Origin: Anarhynchus alexandrinus
Lineage: Eukaryota; Chordata; Aves; Charadriiformes; Charadriidae
Direction of reading: 5' to 3'
Length of the DNA stretch: 64,000 nucleotides
Assembly: GCA_008711295.1 (NCBI GenBank)
Contig: VUYV01000004.1
Coordinates: 7,421,597-7,485,596, forward strand
Below the pieces are notes generated by a model, which did no database searches, was not told the DNA's origin, and was given only the letters and a program-made list of their open reading frames with translations. Positions 19,603 to 34,440 of this stretch are shown in pieces. The translations under genes were made by a program, and so were the position numbers. Numbering within the stretch: the first letter of the stretch is position 1; each line of letters begins with the position of its first letter.

Positions 19603-20404
19603 AGGACTCGAGTAGCAACTTCCCTCTTTAGGGAGTTTACAGATCTGCACACATAGAGCCCATTTTAAAAGCAAGATAGAAAAAGCTACAGAAATATAAA
19701 CTATTGTAGGGAGCATGATCATTCGTGCTTCATTTCCCTGGGCTCATTCTTGACCTTAGAGTAACTTTTTCCTGTTTGTTTCCAAACACACTTGAAACGA
19801 TTGCCATGAAATTAATAAGTATTGACAGGAGGGTCAGGCAGGCAGAAACACATCTGGAAGGATGCCACAGACATTAGAAATGACGAAAATGCGGGTCAAA
19901 TTATTAAAATAGTTTTTCTTTTTTCTTAAAAAAAGCAAGCCAACTAAATAAGAACTATAAGGCCACAAAAATGTGCCTGACATCTTCACTACAAATCTGG
20001 GCTCCAGATACTTCAGTGCTGGGAAGCAGGAGACAGAGTCTACCACATACAGAGCAACAACAGCACTTGAAGTGTTTTGTGCTGCAGTGAAAGTTACGCC
20101 TGTGCCCCTTATAAGAAATTTAAAAAAATAATCTTTGAATAATAGAAAGGAGAGAAGAGGGTGAATGCTGATGAAACAGTATATTATTAGTTGCCGGGAC
20201 AGACACATGACACACGACATATTATTGGATCTTGACTCTGTTTTCCCCTTAAGTAGTAGCCTTTTGTTTAAAGGAAAATACAAAAGTTCATAGATAACCA
20301 AAGCTCTGTGTTAGAAAACATCCAGACTTCAGCCCTATACATATCCAACATACATCTGCCAATTAGTACAGTACTGCTTGGGAACAAAGGCTCACCTATG
20401 AAAA

Positions 20405-20426
20405 GGGGGGAGGGGGGGGCGGGGAG
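20405..20426 (+). repeat. G-rich tract with quadruplex potential
   Basis: Runs of 6, 8 and 4 G separated by single A or C bases on the plus strand. The 8-G run can supply two tetrad columns, so an intramolecular G-quadruplex is possible. Confidence 0.8.
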
Positions 20427-20705
20427 AATATCAGAATAAAGAGACTGTGAAGTAAAGCACCCGTTTATCATATGCAGCATTTCTTTGCACTTTAAGGCCA
20501 CCTTAAATCGAAGGAGAGATGTGGAAGGAATCTGTGTGAATGGGAGTGGATCCACAGGGATGGAACGAGAGAAACCAAACACATGCATTTTTATCAGGTT
20601 TGGTCTTGCACCAGCTGCTGTATAATCCATCCCCGTTTTGGCATTGACAATAATCCATAATCCAGGTAGGATAACACAGCCCCTCTCCAAATGCAGTCCG
20701 CAATA

Positions 20706-20785
20706 ACAAAAAAAAACCACCCAAAACCACCCAAAACCCAACAAACAAACAAAAAAAACCCCCAAACAAACAGAAAGAAACCCAA
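20706..20785. repeat. A/C-rich low-complexity tract
   Basis: Imperfect ACCCAAAACC and AACAAAC motifs, nearly free of G and T. It produces spurious Gly/Phe/Val-rich open frames on the minus strand. Confidence 0.9.
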
Positions 20786-23700
20786 AGGCAATATCATGAA
20801 GGTGACCATTTGAAACCCATGTCCCCATGTGTATGTGATTGTACTGCAGACCTATGGGTACGGCTGGGGGAGGCACAGACCTCAGCAACTTTCATGGGAT
20901 TACTTGCAAATTAACAGCAACTGAGCCGTGGCCACACAAGGTCCCAAACTCCAAGCAAGTTGCCAAGACCTGGGTAGTGCAGCCCACGTGGGAGCCTATC
21001 TGAGTAGAAAGATCTGCATCAGTTGCAATCTCACCACGTTGGTGTAGGCATGCCCCGAGATCATCTACCATCAGCAGACTCAGCACGCTTCACCATCTCG
21101 GCACAGCTTATCCTCCCAGCACTCCCAGGGCAGGTAACACTGTCTTCATGTCACACATCAGGGAAGCCTCTGGCACAGCGACGTTGATGTGCGGATTTCC
21201 CAAGAGCTGAGCTAGTTCCCCAACTCCTGTGCAAGGCTTCCCATCTGTGGTTGAGCTTCACCTGAGAAAACTGGCCCTGCAACTGTGTCCAGTGTCTCAT
21301 TTCCCACCCTGAGGACCGGCTACTGCTGCCCACCCTCCCTCACACTGATTCAGGCAGGGCTGGCACGGAGATCAGGCTAATAACTGCCCAGCTGAACTGG
21401 ATCACGTGCAGAGTTGTTCATGCCTGCTCCACGTCCCCCCACCTACACATACACTGTACTCCCAATTATAGTACTGCAACACAGAGACACTCAAGTTGAC
21501 CTGTCAGAAAACCAGCGCTGGTCTGGCAGAACAGACCGAGGTGTGCTCCGGCCGTGCTGTGCCTGTGCTAGGTATCGACCGTATTTGCAGTTTTGAAGTT
21601 CTTGTTCAAATGATACAAACCTAGATAACAGAATAGCATGCCATAAACATCCCCATTGCCAAAAATAATACATGGATGTGAGGAAATATGAAATTTATAG
21701 TTCATAACCATACAGGAAGGTTTAGACAGCCTTGTAATGTTTACTGTATACCTAATTATTCATGCCTTTGCTTTCTAAATGTCTGAGTTGCGTAAATTAG
21801 GGGTGAGCTAAATTCTTGGCTGCCACTTTGCAGAAGTCTCAGCTGGTTTTTGAAGCAGAGTTTTTATTGGGTTTGGAACTTAGAATTTCTGCTTTCAATT
21901 GGGTTGAATCCTCAGTGCTGAGAGCACTCTGCCAGCTGAACCCACATGGAGCCAGCTAAAAGCTCATCTTTGCCTGAATTTCGCATCTCACTCCACCCAG
22001 AATGGTGCAGAATTCAGGACTTTGAAAACTTAATCATATTTTTTTTATATGTTTTATCCTTCTTGTTACAACCATATTTTCTTATTGCCTTTATCTATCC
22101 CACATCTCTGAATGCAAAATGATCCAAACAATTATAGCTACACTGCTCTTTCTCTGGGAAGGACCACTCATCTCCCCTCACGTCCTTGCTGATGTTGAAG
22201 CAGCTGTGAAAAAAATGAAGAACTGACTTTGAAAAATACACCTAAGAGCCCTTGTTACCAGAAACCTCTCAGAACACAGTTCACAATTAGCATTTTTTAA
22301 ATTACACCTACATGAGAGGATCACATAGCTTCTTCCTTCTCCCCCCTCTCTCAGCCACCTAACCTAATCCCAGAACTTTGTCTGTGACTTGTGGAGTTGC
22401 TGTTTCACTGGTGGTGGCCCTGGCCTTTGAGCTTTGAGTCAATTTTGCGTTATACATTTTGAGTTAACACCCACGCTTGTGCTGAAGTCCAAATTTGCCT
22501 TGCATCTCTACTGTTTGGACGTTGCTTTGGGTCTGGATCCATGCCATAGCTCCCTCACCACCAGCTCCAGGAGCATGCAGAATCCAGGGAAAAGAGCTTC
22601 TCTTCTCAACCGACTCAATTGCTTATTATAAAACCTTTTACCTCTCTCCTACAGGAGACCAGCACTTCCCTCACTCTTTAAAATTAGAAGTAAAACCAAA
22701 ATCAATTGGGTAGAAATGTGGTAGAGAGGAAGGAGTTTGACATTTAGTGTTAGCTACCCACTCTCCTGCTTTGCAGCTCGAAGCAGCCCATTGTAGTCTA
22801 CATTGGTATAAACTGTCTCCAAAGTCCTACCACATGCAGCCTAGACAGCTCTGCATCCTCCTCCTGAAGTGTTGGCCATGATACACGCTGAGAAAGAGTC
22901 CTCAAATTTTTGTTCTTTCTGTAAAGCTCATGTTAGTGCCTGCTCAGCCTCCCCACCTGCCCTGGGCTCTCTGCACGCTTTTGCCCAGTCCCAAGGTAGC
23001 TCCATCATTCCTGTGTCCTTTCTCCCCACTTCTGAACAACTGCAACACAGTAAAGCATCCAGATGGGGAGATGTCTCTAGCATAAACAGTTGAGGGTTTA
23101 ACAGAACTGCTGCATTGTGGCTCTCACTTGCAGCAGTGTTGCCGCCTTTGTGAAACGCGCCTTATCAAGACTATTTTACTACAACAATGAGAACCTCTCT
23201 ACCTGGGTTTTCTTCTACAGCTGTGGCTACCTAACTCCACCTGGATAGTAAAGGCTGTACAACCTCCATTCAGACTACCTTCAATGAGTGTGTTAGCCCA
23301 GAAATAACATCAATCAGCAATTGTTTTTGAGGTAGGGAAGTAACTTGACAGATTCTTTCAAAGGAGAATTAGGTTCCTAATTATCTGTGACCTTGTGTGT
23401 TTCAGAATCATTACAGCCATTACAGGACATCACTTGTCTTTACTTTGACTGTTCCTGCTTCCTTTGCATTCTCCGACATTTTTCCTATTGATTTTCAAAG
23501 AAACTGATGGGGTCACGCTGTGGCCCTCAGCAGACATGAATCCTCAGTACCTCTAGCAGCTCATAATCAGAGTGTGGAATGAAAAGCCATATATTGCAAG
23601 ACCAGTTAAAGTCCGAGCCCTGCGCTGCTGCCTGGGAGACCGAGGCAGAAGTCCATACTGCATCGGGGTGGAGGTGCCAGTTAGGGCAATTGCCTGAAAA

Positions 23701-26300
23701 ATGGGCTACCACCCCCAGGAGCTGCTGGGATAATTCAGCCTTCCTGGGACCCTCCTGATCGTGCTGCAGTTAAACCAGTGCCCTGCAAAAGTGACAGTCA
23801 GGCACACAGCCCACGTTTTCCTGGATTTCCCAATCGCTTGCTACAGGCATTTGGCGGGAGAGTGACTGTAGCTCTTACAACAAAACCTTAACAAAGCGGA
23901 GAGCTTTGTGCGGTGACAGGGTGGTGCGACTGGTCCTGTCTGAGTATTTTGAAACTGCAGTCATGTTTGCAATTTGATAGCTCTGGAGGTATTTTAATGC
24001 ACGGCCTGCTGCCATCATTGTATCACCTGAAATTGAGGGGAGAGAGGCTGGATGAGCCAGTGGCACCACAGGATTGTACGCGTGTATTAACTATGAGCTC
24101 AAGCTGAAATCAAAGAACAACCAGCTGTCACAGACATTTCCATGGGAAGTCCCTGAGGTCTTTTTTCCATAGTTTTCAGGATAACTCAACATCTCTGCAG
24201 AATTATCTGGAAAATATTGTGTCCAAGACAATCTCTTTCCATTTTTGAGCCTCCATGGGTGGAGTGATGGAAGGGTTAACTGGGCGAGGGGAGCATGAAT
24301 TCTGGAGACATTTTCAGATACCTGGGGTACCTTCGGCTCCACAATGTTGACCTCTGACTCTCGAAGTTTATCAGCACGTTCACTAATCAGGGGTGTTTAA
24401 TGGAACAGCCACACGGATTCCTGGCATTCTTGAAACGTTATGACCCTGTCAGTTGTATGAAGACTAAAAGTCTCTTGCTTTTGAACTCACTAGAGTTTGC
24501 ACTGTCTTAGAAGCCTTTGATAAATACTTGCTGGATTTCTTACCTAGCTGCTCTAATCTGCCCAAGGTCATCATTCCAGAAAAAAGGTTTTATTTTGTGG
24601 GCATTCATCACTTAAATGCATCAAATCAATTTTTTCCTCAGATTGTGGAGTGGAAGAAAGCATTGTGTGCCATGTTTACGAAAGCCAGTACATAAAAGAT
24701 TTATTTTCATGTTATATGTGAGGATTTGTGTGTTCACTGTCAGTCTCTAAAGACCAGAAAACACAAATGTCAAATATTTATTTCCAAAAAAACCCCTAAC
24801 ATTAAATACATCCGCACAAGTACCCAAAGGTTTTATCAACAGAGTCCACATACATGTTCTTCCTTCACAGTTCACACCAGAGAGTTTAAGCACAAAGGTC
24901 TGGATTCAGTTACGATCAGAGATCCAAGCCCAGCCAGAGGAATATGTGATTCAAACTTGGTCCAGAATTTAAATGGACCCAAATTCAAATGGTTTGAATT
25001 CCCCACCAGTGAGGTGCCCACGTCACTTTTAAAAATTAAACTAGAATCTAACAGTCACTTCGAACACTTTTAAAAATTTACTTCTAGTCCAGGATATGAA
25101 CATAGGACATCAATGTCGAAGTAAAATAGCTTGAATCTTGAGCAAAATATATTTTTGTTTAATCTCTTGTGAATAAGCGCCACACAGAGCAAGCCTTGAT
25201 GGCACAGATAAGACTGGATAACTCATCAGTGTAAGAAAGCCTTGTAATCAGGGTACTGGCAACAGGCAAAGAAAATAGGCTGGAAATATCAAGAGTTAAC
25301 AGGTGACTTGATATGGATGGCTGTCTCTGCTACGAGGCTTTTAAAAGCAAACAGTTCACATAATTTATGAATGGTTTCATAGGAAGGCTCGCATTTATCC
25401 CAAGAGGCCATGCCTCGGCATAGCAGACCTCCCAGAAGAGACTTTTCAGGTGACTCTTCCTTTATCAACCTCATTTTATTACTTCTAGTTCTATTCTCCT
25501 GCTGTTTCTCATGATATCTCTTGATATTTTTAGACTTGTCACCTACTGGCAGATTGTCATTATATTACATTGTTCAGCTGAGCTACACACCCTTATTTTG
25601 AGATGGACAACGGCAAGAGCCTGACCCTTCACAGGGCAGGGGAAAAGCATATAAAAAGAACTACGGAGGTCAGATTCTGCACACGGTGGGAGCTGAGATG
25701 CTGCTGTTAAGCCAAGCATTCAGTAAAAGCATCTCACTTGCCGGCTAACATAATGCTCACCCGTTGCTCCACGCGCACCAGCCTCCACCTCTTGGCTTTT
25801 ACCTGGTGTTGTGAGGAGTTGAGGAATGGGGACACAGAGTGAACAAGATTATTTCCCCACACTCGACCTCAGCAGCACCTAGGCAGATGCCAGCTCGCAC
25901 GTGGTGCGGCACAGCTACCTTGTGTTTCCAGGTGAGCCTCCTTATGTGGGCTCAAAACCTAGGAGGAATTTCATAGCAATCCTTGGGACATCTTGCTCTC
26001 CTCATTACCTCTCCTGACCTAGCAAAGGGGGGGCAGGATGGAAGTGATCTTTGTATCTAGGTCAGATCTTAATCTGTTTTTTCCTTTACTACAGAATCAC
26101 TCCTTCCTATTTCCTCTCATCTCTTTTTCAGGTTTGCCTTTCAACTGCTGGTTGAGCACTTGTCTGTCATTCTGTCCTTCTGCACTCTTCAGCCCAGGGC
26201 AGAATCATTTGTACTGAACAGGATGGCACTTCTCTTTGTCTCACACTTCTTTTTCACTCCATCTATCATATCCCCACATCTGACTGGTGTAACACAGTGA

Positions 26301-29300
26301 GATATTTAAAACCACAGAAACCGTGGAAAACAGATTTTTTTTTTTTTTTCTTACCTACCGGCAAAGCAGAAACCATCTGGGCACCCACTCGTGTAAAACT
26401 CACTCTGCCAGTGGGACTCACTTATCTGTCTCCAACCTCATGTTCCTCTGGTCAATGAGGCCATGGAGCAAGTGTAATCACTCGATCTTCAGCCCAGGAA
26501 CTGCCTCACGCAGCATACAAGGCCATGGAGGGGGACCGGGCATGTCACCCAGCAGTGCCCTGGGCTCAGAGGCCAAGGGACCTGTTGACTTTCACTCCAT
26601 ACAGCTCTGATGTTGGGTATATCTCTGCAGCCCAACCCCTCATCCTGCTCTGAACTGTATTACCACGAACGCAGCATTCACAGTTGCCCTTTCAAGGTGA
26701 CTTGGCCCTGTGTTGTCCCACAGCCGCACTGGGACTTGCCTGCACCATATATGCAAAGCCCTGGGCAAACCTCCTCCTTGCAGCCTTGATTTTCCCTTGA
26801 GTAAGCGGCAGTCCAACGCAGAGGCTATTGCTAATAAAACCCTGGCACACACCACACAAAGCTTTGAGTAGAGCAGAATAAAATCACTGATTTAATGAGT
26901 ATCAAAATAAAACTCAAAAGAATTACCACAATACAGAAAACTGCAGAGCAATGGCAACCACAGGAGGAAAGCAGGAAAATACCACAAAGGCGTTGAAGAG
27001 CTGCAGCAGCCGGGCAGAGACACGGCCCTTCCTGACCCCTCGCTCCTTGCAGGGGGAGGAAAACATGCCTCCTCCTCCTCTGCTCAGCCAGGGGCCCAGC
27101 CTGCAGTTAGTCACCCATTTTGGATGACTACAAATACATTAATTTAGCCAACTAGCTAGAAGTAAAGCTTTTGAAAGAAGTATCAAGTACCTCATGGAAG
27201 CCCCATGTGTAACAGCAGGCAGCGTGATGTGAAACCTCAGCACAGGCCAGCCGTGACCTGCATTAGCCCACCCCAGCTCTGGCACTGGAGAAACACCAAT
27301 GAGAAAAGTTTTAGAGATGATTGCTGTCTTGTACAAGAACTGCTGCTAAGAGCATCCTCTTCTACCTACCCCTCTCGGGGAAGAAGGGGCTGGAAGGACA
27401 ATCCCAACTGCTTTTCTTCTTCCATTGTGCTTGTGGACTCTGATCCACAATGTGCAGCAGAGCCAGGCTGTGGGCACACATCCTCTTCCAGCTGCCGGTG
27501 TTTCAGCTGAGAGGTAGCTCTCCTGGTTTGCCCTCATTTCTCATCTCCACAGCGTCCTCCTGCCTTTTAGAGATTATTGCTCTTTGAGAGCTGAACATCT
27601 TGTGTGGCATTCAAGAGGAGATGAGTTAGTTTAAAGCAGCGGAGCTTTGCTGAGCTGACCTGGCTCTTCTAATTCAGACTATGCCATGAAGGGAGCAAAC
27701 AACTCCAGCAAAGGGAAGGACAGCAAGTAAATTTGAGCTGGGGCAGGCTGGAAGAAGAAACAGAGGGGTATGAATCTACAGACCCAACAGCTAACAGAGC
27801 CCTGGCTGCCAGACTCAGGCTCTTCAATCAACAAAGACAAGTAGGTCCCATATTTTGACCACCTGCTTATTTGCTGTTGCAGTTTTTGGTGTGTGCGTAC
27901 AGGGATGTGCCAGTGCCGAGCAGCAGGTGGGCTAGACGGTCAGCTTGGACCTCAGCCCATCACTCAAGAAATGCATGGCAGAGCAGGAACCTGCAGGGCA
28001 GCTGGGTCCTGGCTGGCCTCTACCCTACATCTCATCCCTTTCTCAGCTTGCCCTCTAAGAGAGAGCTCTGCTCTCCTGATGGAGGCTGTACATTGCATGC
28101 TCAGTAATGCTAGGAAAGTACGAGTTTTATTCCTTCACATTTGTTCTTTCCTCCCCTGTAGTTCTTTTTAGGTAAAGGGCAGGAAAGCAAACTCTATAAA
28201 GCGTTTGAAACCTGCCAGTCCCTTGGAAGCTGAAACATTTTCCACTCACGCGAGAGTTACTGGTTTAAGACTATAGGGCAAATTGCTCATTTATGGCAAA
28301 GCTGGCAAAACGTTTATGTGTCCGTACCCCTGCTAAGGCTGCAGGATACTTTGGCTGCTGGTGAAAGTTTAATCACCCAAGCTTAACTGAACAATTTAGC
28401 TTAAGCGAACAGTTGGTTTCATGCTTCTCTTACTGAAATGCTCTGGGCCGTGAGGCTCTCCATTTGCTGCAGTTTGCTGTGCACTGGCCGTGGCTTGCTG
28501 TCCATGTGTGCCACTGGTGTCTGCTGCTCTGATGCTTGTGTGCACTGGTACATGGGAGCAGTGAGAGACCCCCAAGACAGACAAGGTGGTGGTTGGGAAC
28601 TTCAGTCACTGCCCCATGGAAAGCACCAGGGTGTCTCTCCGTGGGTTCCCAGCAGAGAGGGGGCTCAGCCAGAGGACACCTGGTTGGGGCTGGCTGCGCA
28701 CTCGAAGGCAGAGGCTGCTTGCCACGGCTCCTCTGCTCCGGCACCTGCAGACTTCTCCCACTTTTGCTCCTTAGATGAGAAGTTATTTTTGGCTGTGTTT
28801 TGCTATATTAAATATTAGCTCTAGGCTTTCCCTTATGTACTGTGTAATCCTGTTCTGTGTGGGTTTTATATATTGTTCTTTTGACATTATCACTATTGCA
28901 TATTAATAAATTAAACTTTCAATTCATGTTACTCTCTTGGGCCAATGTATATTGCTAGGGGGTGAAAAGAAGGGATTAAACTGGCTTAAGGTGTTCTGCT
29001 CTTGTACCAACGTTACAGCAGATGCATAAGAAGGATCAGGGAGTTTTCTTGGCTCTGAATTGTTATATTAATAGCAGAATTGTGAGGTCATAATTTTTAT
29101 TACACTCTTAAGCTATTGATGCAGACACATTTTACACCTATGGGGAAATATAATTATACTGGAACTGTAACATTGGATGTTCTTAGCAGAATATCACAAG
29201 GTATTAGGAGCAGAACAAGCCTTCACGTTATGTTAAATGAAGTTTTAGCAAGCCAAGGGAGAAGCGAAGGTTCAAGATAGATAAAGAGGAGTAAAACCAA

Positions 29301-32300
29301 CCTGAATGTCTCCAAGTCTGGGCTTTGAGTTACTAATTTGCATAGCAACTGGGGAGCCAGTGGCATAGGCTGACCTCCTCAATAGAAGCATACGCAGGTG
29401 CATGATGTGATGCTGCATATAGTCAACAACCTCCAGCAATAAGAATGCACTGGAGAAAAGCCCCCTGGTAGGGTACAGCTTATGCTCAGGCTTCAAAATG
29501 TACGTCGCATCTCTGTCTTATCAAATGCAGTGTCAAATTATGGAAAGGTGAGGCAGAAAATGAACCAACATCAGATGCAAGCAACCCATCAGCCAGCTCA
29601 TAACAACGGAAGAGCTAAAGTTGACTTAAAGATTGTCTTTGGGATGGGTTTTGAAGAGGTAGAAGGTATTAGATTCTCTATGAAATCCCTAATAAACAGC
29701 AGAATGACAGGGTTGAAAGCAACAGACTAGGAGAGGAAGAAAGCTCTGAGCTGGGCAGCTACTCTGTGTTAACTCCAACGTACCAAGGAGTCGGTGCATA
29801 TCAGCTGCTCTGCAACCTCAGCCTCTGCCCAACCACCTCCACATCTTCATTTAGAAGAAAAAAAGAAAAAAAAAGGTACTAAAGCCACATACTTCCCCTA
29901 GAAACCCCACACCCTGTTAGGCTATAGCAGGGTGTCTGCTAGAAAAGGCATCTTGTTTTGAACATATTCGGTAGCTCTTACAGCCATTCTTACTCCAGGA
30001 TTTTTCATGCACAGGCAACCAAGACCACAAGCCCTGCGTCTGCACTGTCAAATATATTCTCTCCATGACTTAAAGACACTCTCCCCAGAATATCAGATTT
30101 TCCTGTAGCCTGATAATCATACAATGTCTAAAATATATACAGTACCATAAGTGGACAAGACTTATTTTTACTATGACTATTGTTGTTCTTATTTTATATC
30201 CTGTAGAACTACAGATGTGACAGACTCTTTACAAACATTAAAGGAAGTCGGTTCCTTGCTCTGAAAACCTCACCAAGAACAGAAGACTACTGCCTTAATT
30301 CTTTTTTGTGGTTTAGCACTTGCCACCACACACCAACTGAGATACAGGCTAGTTCTACAGATAGCTTTGCATTTGCGTCCCGAACGGTGACTCCTGGGTT
30401 ATGATTCCTGCTTGAAGCCCTGTCAAATGTATCTTAATTTGTTAACAGTTTTGCTCCATTAGGCTGACTCTGCTAAAAGGCTATAAAAAGTAATAGTCCA
30501 TTTGTGAGTTTACTGCTATTAGCTACAAGTGTTAATTCATGCACAAAAAACTGTACAGCTATATACATACATTCAGACAGTAATGAAGTACAGGAGATTG
30601 CATAGTGGGTGAGGAAATTATTCCCATTGTAGATTTGGTGTGTATTCATCTGTAAACAGTCACCCCTCCTGCCTCAAGAAAAAAAGTGATAACTTCTTGG
30701 TTTTAATCACACTCTGTCAGTTCTAATTGCTTCACAAACAACGTCACGGGGTGGGTAATTGGGCCCTACAGCTTCCCCATCATAACAGTGCAACAACTCA
30801 GGAGAGGAAAACAAACCCTCACACATTACAAAATCTGAAATAAAGCAAGTGGCGGAAAGGGAGCCTTCTAATGTCTGTGCAAGTCCTGACATACCTGTGC
30901 AAGGTAACACTTACATGTCAATGCTTAATTAACCAAGTAAGAACAGAAATCTCCCCAAGGAGCTGCGTGCCAGGCGATGCATAGACAAAACATTTGAAAA
31001 TGGACATTGCAAATGGATGCATTTGGAAAAGGACAGACTCAAGCCCACCACCTGGTTTCACACCCATGCAAAGGAAGATGAGCTCATTCCACCTTTCACT
31101 GCCATGTTTGTCAGCGTGTTTCCTTTCCCCAGGACACACGAAGCCTGGCAGGTGCTGGGCAGTAAGTTTTTCTGCAGAAGGGCCCATTGCCTCCTCAAGC
31201 CAGCGCTCTCCTGCCCCAGCACTGCCTGCCAGCACCGGGCAGAGCCTAGACAAGGGCCACCAAACTGCCTTTGCAGCAGATCTGCAGCAGTATAAGGTCT
31301 TTCAGCAATACGGCCAGGCAGGCTGACCTCACCAAGCACTACTTCTCTCAAGTAAGCCCCTAACTGAGCCCTAAATATATATATATTTTTTTTTTTCTAC
31401 CAGCAAGAACAAAATTCTGCAAAACTAAAATCCATCAAGGACACCAATTGAACACAGTGTTTCCTAGTCTTGTAGAGCAAAGAGTGGTATAGTTTTCTAA
31501 GATGGTTCCCAATCACATGCCTTTTCAGGAGACCACAGAACGAGGAAAACCTGACAGCTCCACATCCCATTGCTGCTGCAAAATAATTGCTCACATTGCA
31601 AAACTGCATCAAGGAAAAGCCCCAATCCAGCAAAGTGCACGCTGTGTGTGCGTGCAACTTCACTTGTATATATAAGCCATGCTTCTTGAGAAGCATTTTC
31701 TGCATACCACTACATCAGCACTATAACACTAAGAAATTTTTGCCTGGCTTTAAATAGGAAATATGAATATGGTTGTGAAGATAAGGTGAATAGGAAAGCA
31801 AAAGAACTTACTGTAGTTAAAGCAAGACTCAAGTGAGACCACATGGAATGAGACAACATGGAAGATGAGCAAAAAAAAAATATGAGAAAAATGCAGGTCA
31901 CATTTGGTGGAACAAGATCTTGAAAAATCTAAAGAGGTTTGCAAAACAGTGCTAGTTCCTGTGGGATACCAAGTACTAAAAACCTGCCAGAATTTGTTAT
32001 TGTGGGTTTAAAAAAAAACAAGTAGTAACATTATTTCTAATTATTTTACTCTAAAAAAAAGTCACAGCTCCCTGTACAAAGGTGTCCAGAAGAAGAAAAA
32101 AAAAAAAATCAAGTTGCAACTATGGGTGTCAAGAAAACAAAAATCAAGCAATATGCATGCAAGAATCTCATGCTACATCACACAGAGCAGAGAAAGCCCA
32201 AGGGAACTTAACATTACTTTGACTGTCCCATGTACAGAAGCAGGAGACACTAAATCCCATTTTAGCACATATCTGGAGAAATGTTTATAAGCCCTAGGGA

Positions 32301-34000
32301 AATTATTCTCACCACACCCTATGAAAATGGTGAAAACAGGACTAGTTTTGTGACACAGTGGTCTGCAGTGGCACGTAGACACTATGGTACCTTCTCCCAT
32401 GTCAAATCTGCCCTGACTGGAACTGTTCTGGGAATATTTTTTTCAACGTTTAGTCCCTGAAAAACAACATTTGCTTGGGCAAAACTTCTTGCTTGTTCTT
32501 ATTTGAATGAATTTTGAAGTGGGTAACTTTTAATGATGTTTTCGTTGAGTTCCACCTTGTTTGCATTACGTCACACAAAAATGCACTGCAGGAAGGTTCT
32601 TCATAATGCCATTATGCTATTAGAGATAGTGGGAGAAATTGCGATATTTGAGTATCAACAGAAATAGCCTCATTGCTTTTCAGAAGAGATGGGAAAGGAA
32701 CGAGAAAAAGGGACAATCAGCTGATATGTCAAACATCTATATACAAATGATGATTCAGAGAGGGCTTACAATGGTACCAAGGCTAATGAGACACTACAGA
32801 TAATATAAGAGACACAAAATTGAGTTCACTTTACAATTTGAGTGTATTATAGAGCTAATCAAGAGGAAGGAGGAAAACAAATCATTACTTGCCGAAGTGG
32901 AGAGGAGGAAAAAAAGTCAGCAGATGACTCAGTGCTCCTGGGTCATTCCAGTTTCAACTATCCATCGACCAGCCTGGAGAAGTTTGAAGAATTTTAAAAT
33001 GTTTTAAGTGTGCACTATACTTTCTTGGCTGAAAAAGCAAAACCAGGACAAGGAAGTGGGATATATTTCTAGATCTGCCATTTAGAGCTAGGGAAGAAAC
33101 AGAGCAGAAGAGAGAGTCTTGACAGTAGCTGATTAGAGAAATACTCGTGCCTGCTGCAGGAAAGCATCACCTAATACTGCTCTGTTGATCAAACTTTTCT
33201 TTAATAGAGAGTGTTTTGCATGTACTAGTCTTTTAATAACACAGGGTATTTGGTTTTAAGTTTTAGGTTTACATCTCTTTCATCACCCTGTAGGGCAAGG
33301 AACATTTGGTGCTTTTACACTCTCCAAAGCACTCCCTGCTAGCCAAACCTGTGAAAGCAGCAAGCATCCAGCAGTCAGTCAGTCAACTGAGAGATCTGAG
33401 AAACACCCATCCAGGATTCACATCTGAATACTGGAAATGAAAATGAGCCATACTCAGGGTATATCAAACTCACTGTACCCCTGGAACAGAACTCAGTACA
33501 GTGAAAACCTGACATTCCTCACTGCCTGCCCAGGTCCTGTGCTTTCCTGAAAACTTGTTCTCAAGTGTTGAAAATTATAAAATCTCTTCATGCTTTGCTT
33601 TCCAAATTTCACAAAAGCAAAGAGACCATTTTACAACTTCTGTAAAAGGTGTCTGATGCTCTCTGATTACATTGGGTATCAGCACTGGTGGGAGACTTTG
33701 GTTTTACGTTCTTCAGAGCAAACTATTCGAGAGCTTCTGTAACTGGAACTGATTCATCCTCTATCAATTTAAGAGAAATTCGCTAATATTCTTGTTACCA
33801 GCCTCTTGTAGACAATGCATTATAATAGCCTGTGTGTCTTGTCATAATATATTCCAAGTGATATGTGATGACGGCAAATCTGTTATCCATTAAAAAGGTG
33901 CTGAAGACCAGCTTGTCGGAAGACTTCCTCCCCGCCCCCCCCCCAATTTTACTCCTCATTAGTTTTTGAAGCCGGGAAGTTACAGAACAAAGTTCATGTT
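26301..34000. other. intergenic, no gene recognised
   Basis: No family-like open frame. Contains a T run (about 26334-26350), a short TA tract followed by T (31374-31398) and a 10-C run (33935-33944). Plus-strand frames around 28.4-28.8 kb are GC-richer but featureless. Confidence 0.5.
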
Positions 34001-34386
34001 AAAGGCTACCACTAATATCATGCTGCTTTAATGCCGAAGTAATCAAATATGTGAAAACTATATTCCCAATTCCTAGCAGCACAGTTTTATTCTAAACATT
34101 GGAAGAGCACACACTTCCTGGAGAGAAAAATGTTTGCAGCTGACTGATATTTATCTGAAAAGTGTGATTTCCTCAAAAGCAGCTTGATGCAGCTTCCTGC
34201 TTGCGTGTCTTGCACTGCTGGGGCTCTGAGTCAATTCTTGCACACTCTGCAAGTGGACACTAAGTGTGCAAATTCATCAACTTCTAACAAACTTCATATT
34301 GGCATGCTGTTGTACAGTGAGGTCGGAATAAGACTCCATGCTTTATTTAGCAGTATAATTCTATTTTCATGAACTTGGAAGGGGCT

Positions 34387-34440
34387 TGTTGTTTGGTTTT
34401 TTGTGTTTGGTTGTGTGTTTTTTTTTTTTTTAATAAAAAA
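34387..34440. repeat. T/G-rich low-complexity tract ending in a T run
   Basis: TTGTTGTTTGG-type sequence running into about 14 T and then AATAAAAAA. Resembles degraded simple sequence; not a gene. Confidence 0.85.

Larger units (their letters stand above)
17834..26300. other. intergenic, no gene recognised
   Basis: Mixed-composition unique sequence. Plus-strand open frames at 17923-18459 (178 codons) and 18416-18907 (163 codons) are long but featureless. Includes a MIR-like remnant (19510-19602), a G-rich tract (20405-20426), an A/C-rich tract (20706-20785) and an AT-rich palindrome (24982-25000). Confidence 0.5.

Noticed and set aside
20268..20888. 206-codon minus-strand open frame with a hydrophobic stretch
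   Set aside because: The Phe/Gly/Val/Leu-rich part is the translation of an A/C-rich low-complexity tract; three overlapping frames show the same bias.
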